This document shows positions 11,466 through 23,467 of a stretch of DNA of 64,000 bases, in pieces. Position numbers and translations under genes: made by a program. Origin of the DNA: Volutella citrinella (Eukaryota; Ascomycota; Sordariomycetes; Hypocreales; Nectriaceae); contig JAWZSP010000009.1 of assembly GCA_034401135.1 (NCBI GenBank), positions 2,542,001-2,606,000 on the forward strand, given 5' to 3'. Below the pieces are notes generated by a model. The model worked only from the letters and a program-made list of their open reading frames with translations, was not told where the DNA came from and searched no databases. Every line of letters starts with the position of its first letter. Positions within the stretch are counted from its first letter, which is position 1.

Positions 11466-12203
11466 TCCAAGACTACCATGTCAGATGTGGAGTTAATCAA
11501 GGTTGCTCAGAGAGTTGACTAGGTGTATGTTTAGTCTAGGATCTAGCGCTAGACTATTGAAGTTTGATAAGTGAAACATGCCTATCACCCTCTCATCTGT
11601 GATCCCCCACAACAAACCCGACAAACAAGGACAGCACTAGGCGGCCTGAGTCCACTTCCGCTTGGAATTGTAGTCACTCAATAGATGAAAACATGGCTGA
11701 TCAATCTCAAGCTACAAATAACTTTCCCACCTAGGACCCAGCCAAGACGAACAGTTCTTCAATGTCAAGAGGTAGACCGTCCCTCCTTGACCAGCAACAT
11801 GCAAGTATTTCGTAGTGGCGCCTTTGGAACAAGATCATGGGATCGGTAGCATCGCACACACGCGTCTGTCAGCAATAGGGAAGCTAAAAAACGAATAAAG
11901 AAACCAGCGAGCTCGGTAAGCAACAGTGTCCTGCTTATTCCCTCTCCCCGTCCCCTTCCTCTCTTCGCCCATGGCATGGACTGATGGAAGCATGATGAAT
12001 CCCCAGACTCTCATACAGAACACACCGCACCACAAGACGCGTCTTCCGCCAGTGGCCGCCAACTCGAACCCACGAGGGGCGTGACCACGCCAGCACAGGC
12101 CAAAAAGGCGCGGCATCATGGTGATCCTAGGCCCGCAGAGTCCACCGGCACATCACGCTAGCGGCCGGAGATAGCGGGCCGAGAAGTACGCGCTGCTGCG
12201 AGT
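11466..12203. other. Intergenic, nothing recognised
   Basis: No convincing coding frame or repeat. The last 200 bases become GC-rich ahead of the ORF at 12204. Confidence 0.4.
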
Positions 12204-12569
12204 ATGAGTTCGAGGCAGACAGGAGGGGAGGAAATTGCGGGTTCAACGTCTGGCGGGGCCCAGCTGGAGTGTGAAGAGACCGAACCTGGCTTCGAGTCAG
12301 ACCCTGACGAGACTCAGTCTGGCTCCGACTGGGCCCTTAGTGAGACCCAGGATGGCTCTAACGAGTCCCAGCCAGTCAAGAAGCAGTCCAAAGGGGCCAG
12401 ACCTGCCTCTATAGCGACACATTCCGACCGGGCTCGGTCGGATGGCTCAGAGTCAGACTCAGAGTCTGATGAGCCGGCGAGCAAGGAGATCGAGCGTCGC
12501 GTGCATCGTCTGGAGCAACTGTTTTTATACTACTTAGAGAGGGAACAAAGACGGGAGCCGCCAGAGTAG
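12204..12569 (+). CDS. Short acidic Ser-rich protein, doubtful gene
   Basis: Single open frame of 121 residues starting with ATG. The composition is strongly Ser/Glu/Asp-rich (SDGSESDSESDEPASKEIER) and ends in a possible helical or coiled segment (RRVHRLEQLFLYYLEREQRR). No domain was recognised. It may be a small nuclear-type protein, the 5' exon of a longer gene, or a remnant, since decayed genes lie directly downstream. Confidence 0.35.
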   Translation: MSSRQTGGEEIAGSTSGGAQLECEETEPGFESDPDETQSGSDWALSETQDGSNESQPVKKQSKGARPASIATHSDRARSDGSESDSESDEPASKEIERRVHRLEQLFLYYLEREQRREPPE

Positions 12570-12833
12570 GCTGGCTGACCTGGAGCATGACATTAGTCCC
12601 GCAAAAGGGAGGGTCAAGTGGCAGCTCAGCTCCCGGACAAGGAATCAGTCGGGGGAATGGCGGGAGTGCAGTGAAGGAAGCCTCATCGAGGCCGGGTGTG
12701 CTCGCCAGTCATTGGCAAGGGTGTCGCTAGCAACACGCAGGTTGTCATGAAAAGTCAGAACCGGCCAGAGAGGGCCGGTAGCAGAGGAGAGAGACATTGG
12801 GTGTATTGGCAAGCGTATTCATGGGGATAGCTG

Positions 12834-14000
12834 CTATTCATTTCTCTCGTCATCGGTCTTGGCCAAGACTTCAATCACCTTTTTCAGCTTCCGTCGCCAC
12901 TTGACTACAGATGTCTTGAGAGCCTCCTCAGCCCGGATTTTGTTGACGCCGTCTTCGCCAAACAACGACTCGGCCATCTCCAGCAGCTCACCCAGCATCT
13001 TCTCCATCATCTTCTCCAGCACCTTCTCTAGAACCTCTCCCATCATCCTCTCCATCATCCCCCCCAATAGTCCAGCGCCGTTCTCACCAGCCTCCGCAGC
13101 TTGTTGTCCATCACGGCCCTCTACTTCTGTTTCTCCTTGACGGGTTCCGTAGTGAGTGCATGCATCAGAGCACGCGATGCCTCAGGGTTCCCCAGTGTAC
13201 AATTCGAGGATTGGAGGCGCGTCGAGGGGCCGGCTTTCGTCATTGTCGTCGGTCTCGGCGCAGTCTGGGGGGCGAGTCATTTGAGCTCGGTGCACGAGAC
13301 CAGGACAAAGCAGTGGGCAAACCTTGCAAGGGACGTTTCTCGCTGATGACTGAAGAGCCGCCACTGGATTCCAAGCAGGGCTGCAAGGGATAATCTGGCG
13401 GCGGGGGTGGGGCACTTCCTTGCGGCCAAATGCAGCCACCGTTCGGGTACATGTTTCGAAGATACCTGTTGTCAATGTTGCTTGCGGTGGCCGGGTTCCG
13501 AACAGCCTGGGTGAAGGCAGAAATCAGGGCATTGTCGTGGTCGCCGGTATTCACCTAGACATCCAGCGACATCTGACAAGCAGCCTGCTTTAGAGCATTG
13601 ATGGCGTTGATGTGCTTCTTGCCTCTGCCCATGAACTTGAGTTTGATGGCGTGCTTTGTGAGAACCATGACCTTGCTAGAGGCGTCATTGTAGGTGGAGC
13701 GAGACGGAGACTTGCTCTGACGGGGTCCGGGACCCGTTGAAAAGGTACCGCTGCTTGGCGTTGGAGCCTAGCCAGGCAAAAATGGCATTTCCAGACTCGA
13801 ATTCGATGGTATCAAAGCTGCCACTGCCAGTGGACAGGTTAGTAGAATTCACAAAGAGAAGGGGCAATACAGGACAGAGCAGCGGCAGTGCAATGCAGCC
13901 AGCCTCGTGAGGCCCCTGGCTACCAGTGGGTGAAGCAGGCGTCCAGTTCGTCGCAAAGATGCGAGAACCTAGCACTGACTAACCCTGTTGTAGTTTCCAT
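12834..14000 (-). pseudogene. Decayed multi-exon gene
   Basis: Protein-like frames run down the minus strand from about 14000 to 12834 but do not join cleanly. Upstream parts read SRIFATNWTPASPT and, after an intron-like segment with TACTAAC, FDTIEFESGNAIFAWLGSN. A +1 shift near 13735 then leads into KVMVLTKHAIKLKFMGRGKK. An in-frame TAG at 13557-13555 interrupts CQMSLDV and VNTGDHDNALISAF. Further downstream is a Met/Glu-rich helical stretch (MERMMGEVLEKVLEKMMEK) with KTSVVKWRRKLKKVIEVLA. No known family was recognised. The combination of frameshift and stop indicates loss of function, unless some interruptions are unrecognised introns. Confidence 0.45.
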
Positions 14001-14834
14001 GGTGGGTGGGTAAAGAAGTTTGGTTGGAGGGTAGAGTTGGCGAGGACGTGAGGAGCGTGTCGAGTGCCTAGAACTACCTTTACCAACCATCAACATTTAT
14101 CCAAGTCCTGCCGTTGGAGAGAGCTCCAGATGCAAAGGTCAGGCCTATGCCGTCATTGGTGTGAGGCTCTTTAGATCAGAGACACGCTAGCAGGGTGTCT
14201 TGCGGCTCGCACCGCACTTCTCCATGTATAGGGCTGTAGTCTTGTGCCACAGCGTGCGATGTGCTGCACTGCTCACTCCAACCACGCCACTCTTCCTTTC
14301 CGACGACCTTCCAGTGTCATCTTCCGTGGTGACGGAGGAGACAGGTGCCGGAAGAGGGCAGGGTTATCCGAGCTGCGCTGAGCTGAGCAGGTTGTGCTCT
14401 AACCAACTTGTGAAATCTTCAGGGGCTCGAGTCACAGGTTACAGGGGGCCTGCCCTCGGAACTTCCCTCGCCTAGGTTCTCATTGCCTCGTTAGCCGCCC
14501 GGTATCCAATTCGCTCAGTTGTCTCTATCTCATTGGCGGGATAAGGGGGATTGGATAACGGAGCTCTTGGCACACACCCATCTTGTGCCTTCCAGGATCA
14601 CGCCATTCCCTCTCCGTGCTCCCTGAACGACCCTGATGAAAAATGTGATACCAGGATCCAGCCCCCACCCCTCTTCGCCCCTGTACATCTCCAGCTCCCA
14701 GACCCCGCCTTGCAGCAACCAGCCTCTTGCGAAAACTGTCCCGCCTTGCTGCCACCCGTACATATACGTCTCATGGCCATTCCCCAGAGATCCAGGCCCG
14801 GACAAGCAACTCACTCTTATTTATCCAGTACGCC
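14001..14834. other. Intergenic, promoter region of the membrane-protein gene
   Basis: No intact gene. Open frames around 14525-14830 on both strands are overlapping shadows without splice support. Confidence 0.4.
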
Positions 14835-17475
14835 ATGTGGCAGCCGGTGCCACACCATGAACCGGACGACTTGGGTGCCGGAGATGACAAGCAGTCACAA
14901 GTGAAAGTCAACGCAAAGCCTCGGGGTCTGAATGATGGATCAGACAACATTCGCGGTGCGCCCAGAGTCTCAACCGATTCGTCAGCCGAAACCCCGGGCC
15001 CCGACAACAACAGCAATTCCAAGCAAGCCAGAGCTTACGTCTCGGTCAAGCAAGACGCCCAAGACGTAGACCACTCAGGCGTCTTCCACCTCGGAGATGG
15101 GACGCAGTCCAAGGGGAAGCACAGCCTTTTCCGGCGCGTCGGGAAACGAGCCTCGCTTCTTGTTATCCCGTGCATTCTCCTCATCTGCACAGCCATCGGC
15201 TTCCTTGCCTGGTTGTGGTACGGTGATCGATCCGAACGACACTGGAGACAGCTGATGCTTGGTGGCTGGAGCAACCAGGCAGTCACTGTTTCTGCCCTCG
15301 TCCTTCGCGCCGCATTGTCAATGCTTGGCTGCATAGCCACCAGCATGATCGCCTCCGTCGCCCTCGAGCAAAGCGGCTCATCTCTTCGGGATGCCGTACC
15401 GCTATCAGTGGCCCGCTTCTCCAGCCCCAGCCCAGACACCTTCTGGTTCGAGACTCTGTTTCATCGGCACTTCATCGCACTTCCTCTACGAGCTCTCCTC
15501 CTGCTGCTCATCCTATCAACCATGGCGGTTCAGTTCTCGTCGACAATCCTCTTGTCCGATCTCAAAATAGGGCGAGTCACTGGTCCCCCGAAGCGTTCGA
15601 GACACATGACAGGCTACTCTTGGGCAAGTTCCGAGTATCGCCCACTCACAACCGACGGCAAAAATTTGTCCTGGGCGGCCGATTTCCAGGTCCCCCACAC
15701 ACCATTCATGTCTCAGCAAGACTACTGGAGAGGTCTGCCTCGGACCTTCAACTTGTTTGCAGAGTACTCGGAGCCCGCAGGCGACCATAACACAGAGACG
15801 CTAGAAGATACTGGTTTGACGCTACGTGCCTTTCTGCCAATCAATGAGCAAAACATACGTCGCAACATTGAAAAATACACGGGGCACGCATCCGTCTTTG
15901 ACGCACGCGTCGTCTGCATGCGCCCAGAAGTAGTCAACGGCTCTCTAGATCAAAACAACATCACACTTTCCCTCAGGCTGCCTTCGGTGAGTCATATCAT
16001 CCCAGAACTCGTCACGCCGACCGAGCCTATCTCGGTATCCATTCCCCGCATCACCAGTTCTCTCGGACATGCGTGGCTCGTTCAACCACTCAATACCTCA
16101 GCCGGCGGGATGCTTTCCTCCCTCGACGCGGCGAGCCGGCAGAATATCAGTCTGAGCTACAACGAATATCCCGATGGGCTGAAGCCCAGCCGGTACTGGG
16201 GCAGAGTCCAACCCTCTGGGGTCTGGCGAACCACGGGCCAAGAGAAAACTTGCGGTGTGGATCTGGGCAACGGGTACATCATCATGGATCCCCTTGGCCA
16301 GCCTCCGGGGGGAAGTTGGGAAGGCGACTTGCCCTATGTTTTCGTTCAACGCGAGTCTACAAACATCGGGCCGTGGCAGGGTGTCTATGTCGACATCAGC
16401 GCCCAAGGTAAAGAGTCGAGACCCGACTATCAGGTATGGGGACTTGGCTCCGTGACCGTTTGCTATGACTCCCTGTAAGCATTCTCCCCCCAAGGCCCTA
16501 TTTCTCTTGTGCGAGGGTGCAGTGCCGCATCACCACTTCCAGCAGATGCAAGGCATCTATCTCTAGGCTGTTCCGGGCGAGGCTGACGTGTATTCTCCAG
16601 TCCCATGGGATCCCAATACCACCATATCCAGGACTTTAATATCACCGTCTCCGGGGCTGGAAACCAGTCTGAGCCCGCTACTACATTCAGGTCAGTATCA
16701 GACCCGCTCGATATCACAGCCTTGCGAGAGCAACTGGGTATCAGCGACACGCCGATCAAGTCTTTGCCTGCCCGAAAATGTCCTCAGCATCGACTCGGTC
16801 AACTCGATTCGTGACGTGGTGGATCAGTCCTCGGAGCAGTGGAAACAGTACTGCGCAAAGGCATCCGAGGCCGACTCCATCAACCTCGTGGCGGACGAGC
16901 CCATCCAATGGAATCCCAACATCTATAACCGCAGCACTTACCCCTGGCTCAACCAGATGGCTCTTCACCTCAAGGATCCCATCGCCATGTGCAGCCCGCT
17001 CTGCAACTTCAAAAACGCGGTGCGGTCGGGCTCGGCTCTGGCGGTGATGCTCGACGAGGTCATCATCCGCACGCCGAATAGATCACCCGCACTGGCACTG
17101 CAGGGTGTGCTCACACAGTTGCTCCGGGAGGCGTACTTCACCTGGATGATTCGGTTCGACCAGGAGACTGACACTGAGACGGTCCTGTCGGTCGCGGTGC
17201 TGATCCCCACGAGGCATCTCGGGCTTTGGATTGTGGTGTGTCTGATTCTGTTGCATCTGATGCTGTGTCTGGCAGCTTTCGTCTCTTTTGCCACGCTGAC
17301 GCGGACGAGCCACCTGAATGATGGATGGCGGGCTGTGGCAGATGTTGCGAATCACGATGAAGCGAGACGACTTATTGAACAGGTTGAGCGTATAAGCAGT
17401 GATGAGGTCGACACATGGCTGAAGACCAGCGAAAGTCTCCGGCAACGGTTTAGGGTAGGAGGAAGAGGCCCATGA
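14835..17475 (+). CDS. Large fungal multipass membrane protein of unknown function
   Basis: Three exons, 14835-16474, 16601-16690 and 16761-17475, giving 814 residues; both introns keep frame. The N-terminal 100 residues are hydrophilic and likely cytosolic. Membrane spans follow: SLLVIPCILLICTAIGFLAW, a second near VSALVLRAALSMLGCIATSM, and a third near LPLRALLLLLILSTMAVQFS. A long extracytoplasmic region with many N-glycosylation sequons comes next. A last span (LWIVVCLILLHLMLCLAAFV) and a short charged cytosolic tail end the protein. This topology is shared by a large family of uncharacterised fungal membrane proteins often expanded next to accessory genes. The ATG at 14835 was chosen over in-frame upstream sequence because it starts the natural hydrophilic N-terminus. 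Confidence 0.8.
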
Positions 17476-18399
17476 GAGTAGCGAGTTCGTAGATAGTTAT
17501 CAATATAGAATGTTGATTTCTAATAGTAAAGCATCTAAAGAATGACAGTGCAAAGACAGGGCTAAAAACACCATGGATCCAAATAAAGCAGAAGCTGCTC
17601 GACCGTCCCGAACGTTATTGCGATACTTGCTTCTACGCGTGGAAGACTAGGAGTGGGAGGCAGCTTAGGCTGAGATCTTGTCACTAGTCGAAGGGATTCC
17701 GAACGTGTAGCAGTGATCTGAGTAGAAAGATCTTCTTTGTAAACCTTCCTTAAAGTCTCTATTGCGTTCGCTTCCTGAGTGGTTCTCAAACTTCTCAATA
17801 GTGGGATGGGATGCAGGATTGTTGTGTGGGATTGTTGCGGATTAACGGGGGCGGGGCCGAGAGATATTGTTAGCATGGTCAGGCATCCACCTCCCTTTCA
17901 ACTGCCTCGACTGCCGTCCAGCGCCATGGAGGGCGGCGATTCGCCCTTAACCAAAAATTCTCTCCTTTACTGCCAGTTGCGCTCGCTGTCGTTATCGCCG
18001 CCACCCCGATGCTGTCCTTCCGCAAGTACCCGCTGCCCTGTCTCGGTCCCTGGCTGACCGTATAATCGGCGAGGGCGATTCCGTTAAAGATTGTTGTTTC
18101 CGTCAAAGATTGTCGTTTCCGTCAAAATAGTTATTTCACTCATGATTAGTAGACAGATCCAGTCTAATCACAGCTTATTAAAATCTTGACGATTGTTAGG
18201 CGTCTATCACTCAACCTAAAAATCATGCACGCGCCTGGATTTGCTCGCACTCGCTTGCTGTGGTATCGCACCAAAAGCATCACGGGCTGGAAATGATGGT
18301 CTTTCCGCTTGTTCATCTCTAGTACCGGTATCCTACTGTCTGGAAATTTGAACAACGTCCTTTGCCCGTGCGCCGTCCTTGATTCCAGCAAGAGTAGCT
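17476..18399. other. Intergenic with a short tandem repeat
   Basis: No gene is supported. The stretch holds the 3' side of the membrane-protein gene and of the convergent SHB17-like gene, and a small tandem repeat near 18080. Confidence 0.5.
18080..18137. repeat. 19-bp tandem repeat, three copies
   Basis: The unit CCGTCAAAGATTGTCGTTT occurs in three diverged consecutive copies (starting near 18081, 18100 and 18119), with the last copy incomplete. Confidence 0.7.
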
Positions 18400-19368
18400 T
18401 CAATCAGTGTCACCGAATAAACCATCATCTTTACGAGGGATTGCCAGCCCAATATGCAACGCAGGCTTATTGATATTTTGTTCTTTATAGCTTTTAGATG
18501 AAACAGATTAGTATTACCATGGTAAGTCCAAGCCTTATTATACATCAACATCAACAAAACTCGAGATTACGTACCTTAGAACTGCGATTGCTCCCGGGCT
18601 GAACATTAAATTGGAAGGAGAGTCGAGTGGTTCGCCAAGCCAACGCTTTACAAAGCAGCGACTGATCAGCCCGTGGGATACCTTGAGGTTATTGCATCAG
18701 CTATTCGAATTGGGACCAAGTGCTGGAAACGAATGAGCTTACAATTAGCACATCAGCAGGTGCTTGCCCACTCATACTAGGCGCTTGCATCTCTCGGATC
18801 TTGCACACTGTTCTGTCGAGGCGCTCAGTAACTTGCTGTGCTGACCTTTGAGCCATGAGCGGGGAGTCCAGTCACTAGGATGAAACAATGTCTTACTCTC
18901 CGCCCTCGCAACCATCAATATAGATATTCCAGGGTCTCTCCTGATCGAGTCCCTTGTCCTTTCGACTGGACCTAATCTCGTCAGTGGTGAGACCCTCGTA
19001 CGCTCCATAATCCCACTCAGCAACCTCCTCAGTATACACAACACCATCAATGCTGGAAGGAGGCAGAAGAAGACGGAATGTGTCTCTAGCTCTGATTCTT
19101 GGGCTGACTAAGACGCGCGCGATTTTAGACGGGTCGACGAGTTTACCAGGGCCCACGAGAACTTCAGCGGCTCCAGAGACGTCCTTCTCGCCCCTTGTAG
19201 TTAGTCCAATGTCTGTCGATCCGGTGTATCGTCCTAGCTTAGCCCACTCCGTCTCCCCTACAATAAGAATGTGATTAGATGACTGATATCCACTGGGACT
19301 TGCGTGATTAATGACTTGCCATGCCGTATAAGAAAAACACGCGGAGTTAGGGCGTCTCGATCTGACAT
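18400..19368 (-). CDS. SHB17: Sedoheptulose-1,7-bisphosphatase-like histidine phosphatase
   Basis: Five exons: 19368-19320, 19257-18897, 18845-18743, 18681-18575 and 18490-18400, giving 236 residues with all phases consistent. The catalytic RHG motif reads RHG-ETEW across the exon 1-2 join. SPRIRARDTFRLL, EVAEWDYGAYEGLTTDEIR, GLDQERPWNIYIDGCEGGE and the second catalytic His in IVSHGLISR match the yeast Shb17 pattern. That enzyme dephosphorylates sedoheptulose-1,7-bisphosphate and feeds ribose synthesis. Intron 1 (19258-19319) begins GCAAGT, so it is a GC-AG intron, required to restore RHGETEW. The region between the VSHG motif and the C-terminus is shorter than in yeast, so substrate identity is inferred, not shown. 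Confidence 0.85.
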
Positions 19369-19748
19369 GATGCAGAATATTGGCTCAGTGTGATTGGGAT
19401 GTTGGACCACGTTGAGTGATATTTGTGTTGTGCGGGGTTGTTGGCGACACTGGCAGATGTTTCCACCCCTGCAGCGGTCCAAAATGGGGCACAGGCATTA
19501 CTGAGATGCCATTGGCTCATTGTGATGACTCTGGCATCTTTCACATCCCATTGGTTTTTCTGCCTCCTCTCCAAGCGACTAGCCTACGGTCCGAACGCCA
19601 TGAGTACTTGCTTGGGTGCATCACCTCAACGCAACTGACTATTTCGTGCACCCGAAGCATTACAGTCCATTGCTACTTAGAGCCTTTGATATATCGACTA
19701 TCTCCTCCCCCTCCCGGTGCAGAATGTCGGAGTGCTGCCATGATGTTG
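19369..19748. other. Intergenic, SHB17-like promoter
   Basis: Upstream region of the SHB17-like gene and 3' side of the next minus-strand gene. No additional feature was found. Confidence 0.4.
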
Positions 19749-20890
19749 TCACTGCTCGACCGACTCGACCTTGGGCGACCTCGGGCGTTTAGCTGGGCGG
19801 GCATTTCTCGATGCTCGACGTTTGCATTTGGTACTGACACCCTCAGCTTTGGCATCATTGAGGTCTGGCTCAGCCTGTTCCCGTAGCAGTCCTTGGACTT
19901 GGCGCCGCGTTTCTCTTTGCTGCCCGACTTCGCGCGCTGCAATGCGGCACTGGTCCAGGAGAAATCTCTCAGAATCGAAAAGCTCACTGCCCAGTCGAGG
20001 TCGGGGCCACGAGGTAGCCATGGGGCTCATTGCTGCGAGTGCCGTATCGCGATCGGACTCTTGGGCGAGTTGCAGGCAGACAAGATTCTGAAGCTGGGTC
20101 CAGTACGACACCTTGGCAGCCGTCCAGCTGGAGAATCCTGCGTCATGGGGAAGTAATCGGAGAAGGGGGTCGTAGGTATCGGAAGTCACTGGGGAATCCT
20201 TAAATTGGATGCAAACCCAGTCAGCAAAGTTGATGCAAGACGCTGTCATAAAAATTGAGCATTGGACATACCGCTGGGAGTACAATCTGCCTCTGGAGCA
20301 AGTTGGAGTAGCGCAGGCTGGCCAAAATCTGGTAGGACGAAACCGCCGACGGGCACTGGGTTGTTGTAAGCTATATAGAGGAGTAATTAATGGAGGACGC
20401 AATGTAATGGAACACATACCGCAGTGTCATCAGGCGTGCCCTTGATCAGCAGCCCGTGAGACGACCGGTGCGCATCCATGGCCGCGATGAAGGCCTCGAG
20501 GAGCGAAGTCGCCATTTCAAGCAGACGAACCGAACTGTCTGGCTGCGATTGGGCTCTTGCAGCGCTGTAAGTTAGGAGACAGCGATTCTGTTGCAGCATT
20601 GCCGACAAGTCCTCGGCGTCGCCCCGCATCATGGCAGGGGCACTGGCGTCGTGTTAGCAACAGGCAGAGGGCCTCTCCCAGGAAGGCATAGCACAAGCAA
20701 CTCACGGGTCACAAGACTCATTGGTTTCGTTGCAGGCGTCGCAGCGATGGCCAGGGCCCGCGGTGTACGAGCAGAAGATGGGCGTGCACATGTGCAGAGC
20801 CGCGCCAGTCGCAATCCGTTGGCGATCGTGTCGGGCTGCCCATCTCGCGCACTGGATGCACCAGATGGAGTAGAAGCCAACAGGTTCCAT
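19749..20890 (-). CDS. Cys-rich fungal protein, possible zinc-binding regulator
   Basis: Four exons: 20890-20706, 20642-20420, 20370-20272 and 20198-19749, giving 318 residues; donors GTGAGT, GTATGT and GTATGT, with frame kept throughout. The N-terminal 62 residues carry closely spaced cysteines (WCIQCARW, CTPIFC, HRCDACNETNESC), which suggests a zinc-binding module of the type found in fungal proteins of unknown function. A helical middle (ATSLLEAFIAAMDAHRS) and a basic C-terminal tail (KCKRRASRNARPAKRPRSPK) that looks like a nuclear localisation signal follow. A nuclear, possibly DNA- or RNA-linked role is inferred. It does not fit the Zn2Cys6 or C2H2 spacing, so I do not call it a known transcription-factor class. 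Confidence 0.65.
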
Positions 20891-22335
20891 AGTATAGATG
20901 TCCCAAGAGAGAGAGGCCTAGACGTGGTGAGAGTTAGACAAGAGAAGCCCCCTTTCCAATGCGATAGAAGCAGGAGGAAGAAGTAGGTGCTGGGCGAGGC
21001 TCGTGGGGGATGTCTGGATATAGATTTGCCGGTAATACACCTGTTGGGACCTTGAAGGGTGAGAATGTTTCAGTACGTCTTCTTGTAGAGCCGGTGGCTT
21101 TGGCTGATGCCGCTGCCACTGCCGGGCACGGGAAGCCACATACACGAACGGAAGCGGTCTGGGATGCCCCGGCTGAAGGTGATTTACTTGGGCACTTGTA
21201 GGGCCAGCCACTGGTCCAATAACCCTGTGGCGTCGAATGCCAGACTTCAGCTGTTGGGCCATCTCATATGATCAGATCTGGCAGAGGTTCGTCATGGTAC
21301 AGTGTCAACCGTCAACCGTGCCTGGAGATGGATTTCCTAGGAGGCAGGAGACGGCTCGCATTCTTGCAAAGCTCTTCAATGCCAAGACGAGTGGCTGATC
21401 CAGGGAGTTGTGGGTGAGGAGCAAGCTAGTCATGGAGTGGTGGTGGCCTGGCCCATCTTTGGCCAGCGACATGGGTCTGCCACAAGCGAACAACCCTTAG
21501 CCCCAGCGCCACCGTTGCAATGCTTACTACCTAGGTCTTCGGGTGGCTGCAGGAGTAGCCCCAATTCCGGGAACGCCGAATCACCAGGAGTGGATGTCGG
21601 GACTAGCCTGGATGCCACTTGGTACGAGAGACATTCTGGTTCATCTCATATCCATGCTTGCCGTGCAGCATGTCCGGTGCCTCGAAGCCACATGGCCATG
21701 CACGATGTGATTACCGCAGTACCCCTGCATGGGCTGGACCAGGGGCGAGACAAGGGGCAAAAGCTGAAGGAGGTTTGCGGTGGTTATGGCGTGAGGCCTA
21801 TGCATCATCCATGAGTGCATGGACGACTTCTCAGGCCGTGCCCATGATGGCATGGCATGCGTTAGCAGCGTTGCCAAGTGTTAGTCATGTCCTGCACAAT
21901 ATCGAGGAGTACATGGGCTACTATCAACAGTTTGCCCGGCCGTGAGGAGCAGGAGTCATCACACCACTGCAGCGACTCACTATCCAAGGAGGGGTGAGGT
22001 TCGGGCCCTGCTTCCCGCTTTGTTGAATTGAGCGGCTGCTTCTCTGTCGCAGTGTGATTGTGGGCTCTCCTCGTTGGTCAACCAATGGAGCCGTGGTGGC
22101 GTCCCTGAGAGGCGTCTTCCAGGCCGGAATCAGGCTGTCATTTACATCTACCATCTACATGGCCTCCTACCTTACCAACTCTGGCTTGGCCTGGATGTTA
22201 TTACTGCAGTGATGATCTTGTATATCCTGCTGATCATGGCGTCTCTTATTTCGTTTTACTCAAGGAACAAGCACCCAGTTCCGGTGGTCGACATCTGAAA
22301 ACGCTTTCCTCCCCCCTCACCTCGCACTACCTACA
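20891..22335. other. Gene-poor stretch, nothing firm
   Basis: Several GC-rich open frames overlap on both strands, but none has a convincing start, splice pattern or domain. It may contain further decayed sequence, as on its right side. Confidence 0.35.
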
Positions 22336-23196
22336 ATGAGCCATGACCACAAGGAACAGCTGACACCGGGGCCGACTTGCCTTTCTCTCGCGGTGGCCGT
22401 CCCATTGGGAATGGCGCAAGGAAATGGCTTCCGAGCTGCTCAAGATTCTCTCAACGCAACTCCGCCGTCCCTATATGAACCCTACGAATTACAGAAAACG
22501 ATGAGCCTATCACAGGCAGATGGACGGCTTTGGCCGATATAATACACCTAGGAGAGTCCATGACCAGACTGCGCCATGACATTGATGAAATTGCTTCCCG
22601 AGTCCCGCAGGTTACACAAGCATCCATGGACGGTCGCTTTGATGATTGGAATGACAAGACTGATTCTTTGCACCGCAGACAGGATGCGGCCAAGTTCCTG
22701 ACGGATATTGCTCCAAGGCGCCTAGGTGATATGCAACACAAACTTGAACGGGCAGCCATGATACTCAAGGCAACGACAGAGCGCCAGGCCCATCTACGCA
22801 TTGCGGGAGGCCAATTTCAGCCGCAAGCATGCATTCCGGCGGGAACAAGCCGGTCAGCGGCCGATCCAGCCAACAGCCAGGTTCATCTCGACCAGATGGA
22901 CCATGCAGGATGCGCGCCGTGACCCCCAAAGGCTCCGAAGCCTTCCGCTGGGACTTTTCTGGTGGTGTCTTTACGGAATCAGCTATTGCGTCAGGACACT
23001 GCGGCAGTGCGACACGGAGACATGGCTGATCAGGCCGACGACGAGCACGCAACAGGCTGTTGGCCTCCCTGATGGCGGCGGCTGGGCAAGCTCAGGGGCT
23101 ACCAGTGTGGCAGGCGTCCTAGGTAGACAGGTAGAAACTCGGGGCCCTGGGGAGAATGACAGGCCAGGCAGTAGATCTCATTTAGCTAACAATTAG
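22336..23196 (+). pseudogene. Frameshifted gene for a coiled-coil protein with C-terminal membrane segment
   Basis: Three overlapping frames read as consecutive parts of one protein. The first is helical (EWRKEMASELLKILSTQLRR), ending near 22495. The second continues from about 22500 as RWTALADIIHLGESMTRLRH and AAKFLTDIAPRRLGDM, a clear coiled-coil pattern, to about 22800. The third carries on as LREANFSRKHAFRREQAGQR and a hydrophobic segment LGLFWWCLYGISYCV up to the stop at 23196. No GT-AG intron explains the junctions, so at least two frameshifts are inferred. The family is unknown. Confidence 0.4.
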
Positions 23197-23467
23197 GAAA
23201 GGCTTCCAATTCACCTCATCGCGACTGGTTCTTTGGTGGTGGTGCCTGGATCGCCGGGCCTAAGCCTGCACATGCCCTGTTGCACAGGCTATAGGTGCTG
23301 TCTTGCGACCGTTTATAGCACCCCGGCCACTAACAGCCCGCCCCGCCAGGCGCAGTCTACAGGGGAGGCCCAGGGCACCTGTCCGGGGCAGCCGCCGCGC
23401 TTCACCAGTCTCCAGGCGGCTGCTTGGCCTGGGCCATACATTCCTGGTTGTCACATCTCCTCCGTCG

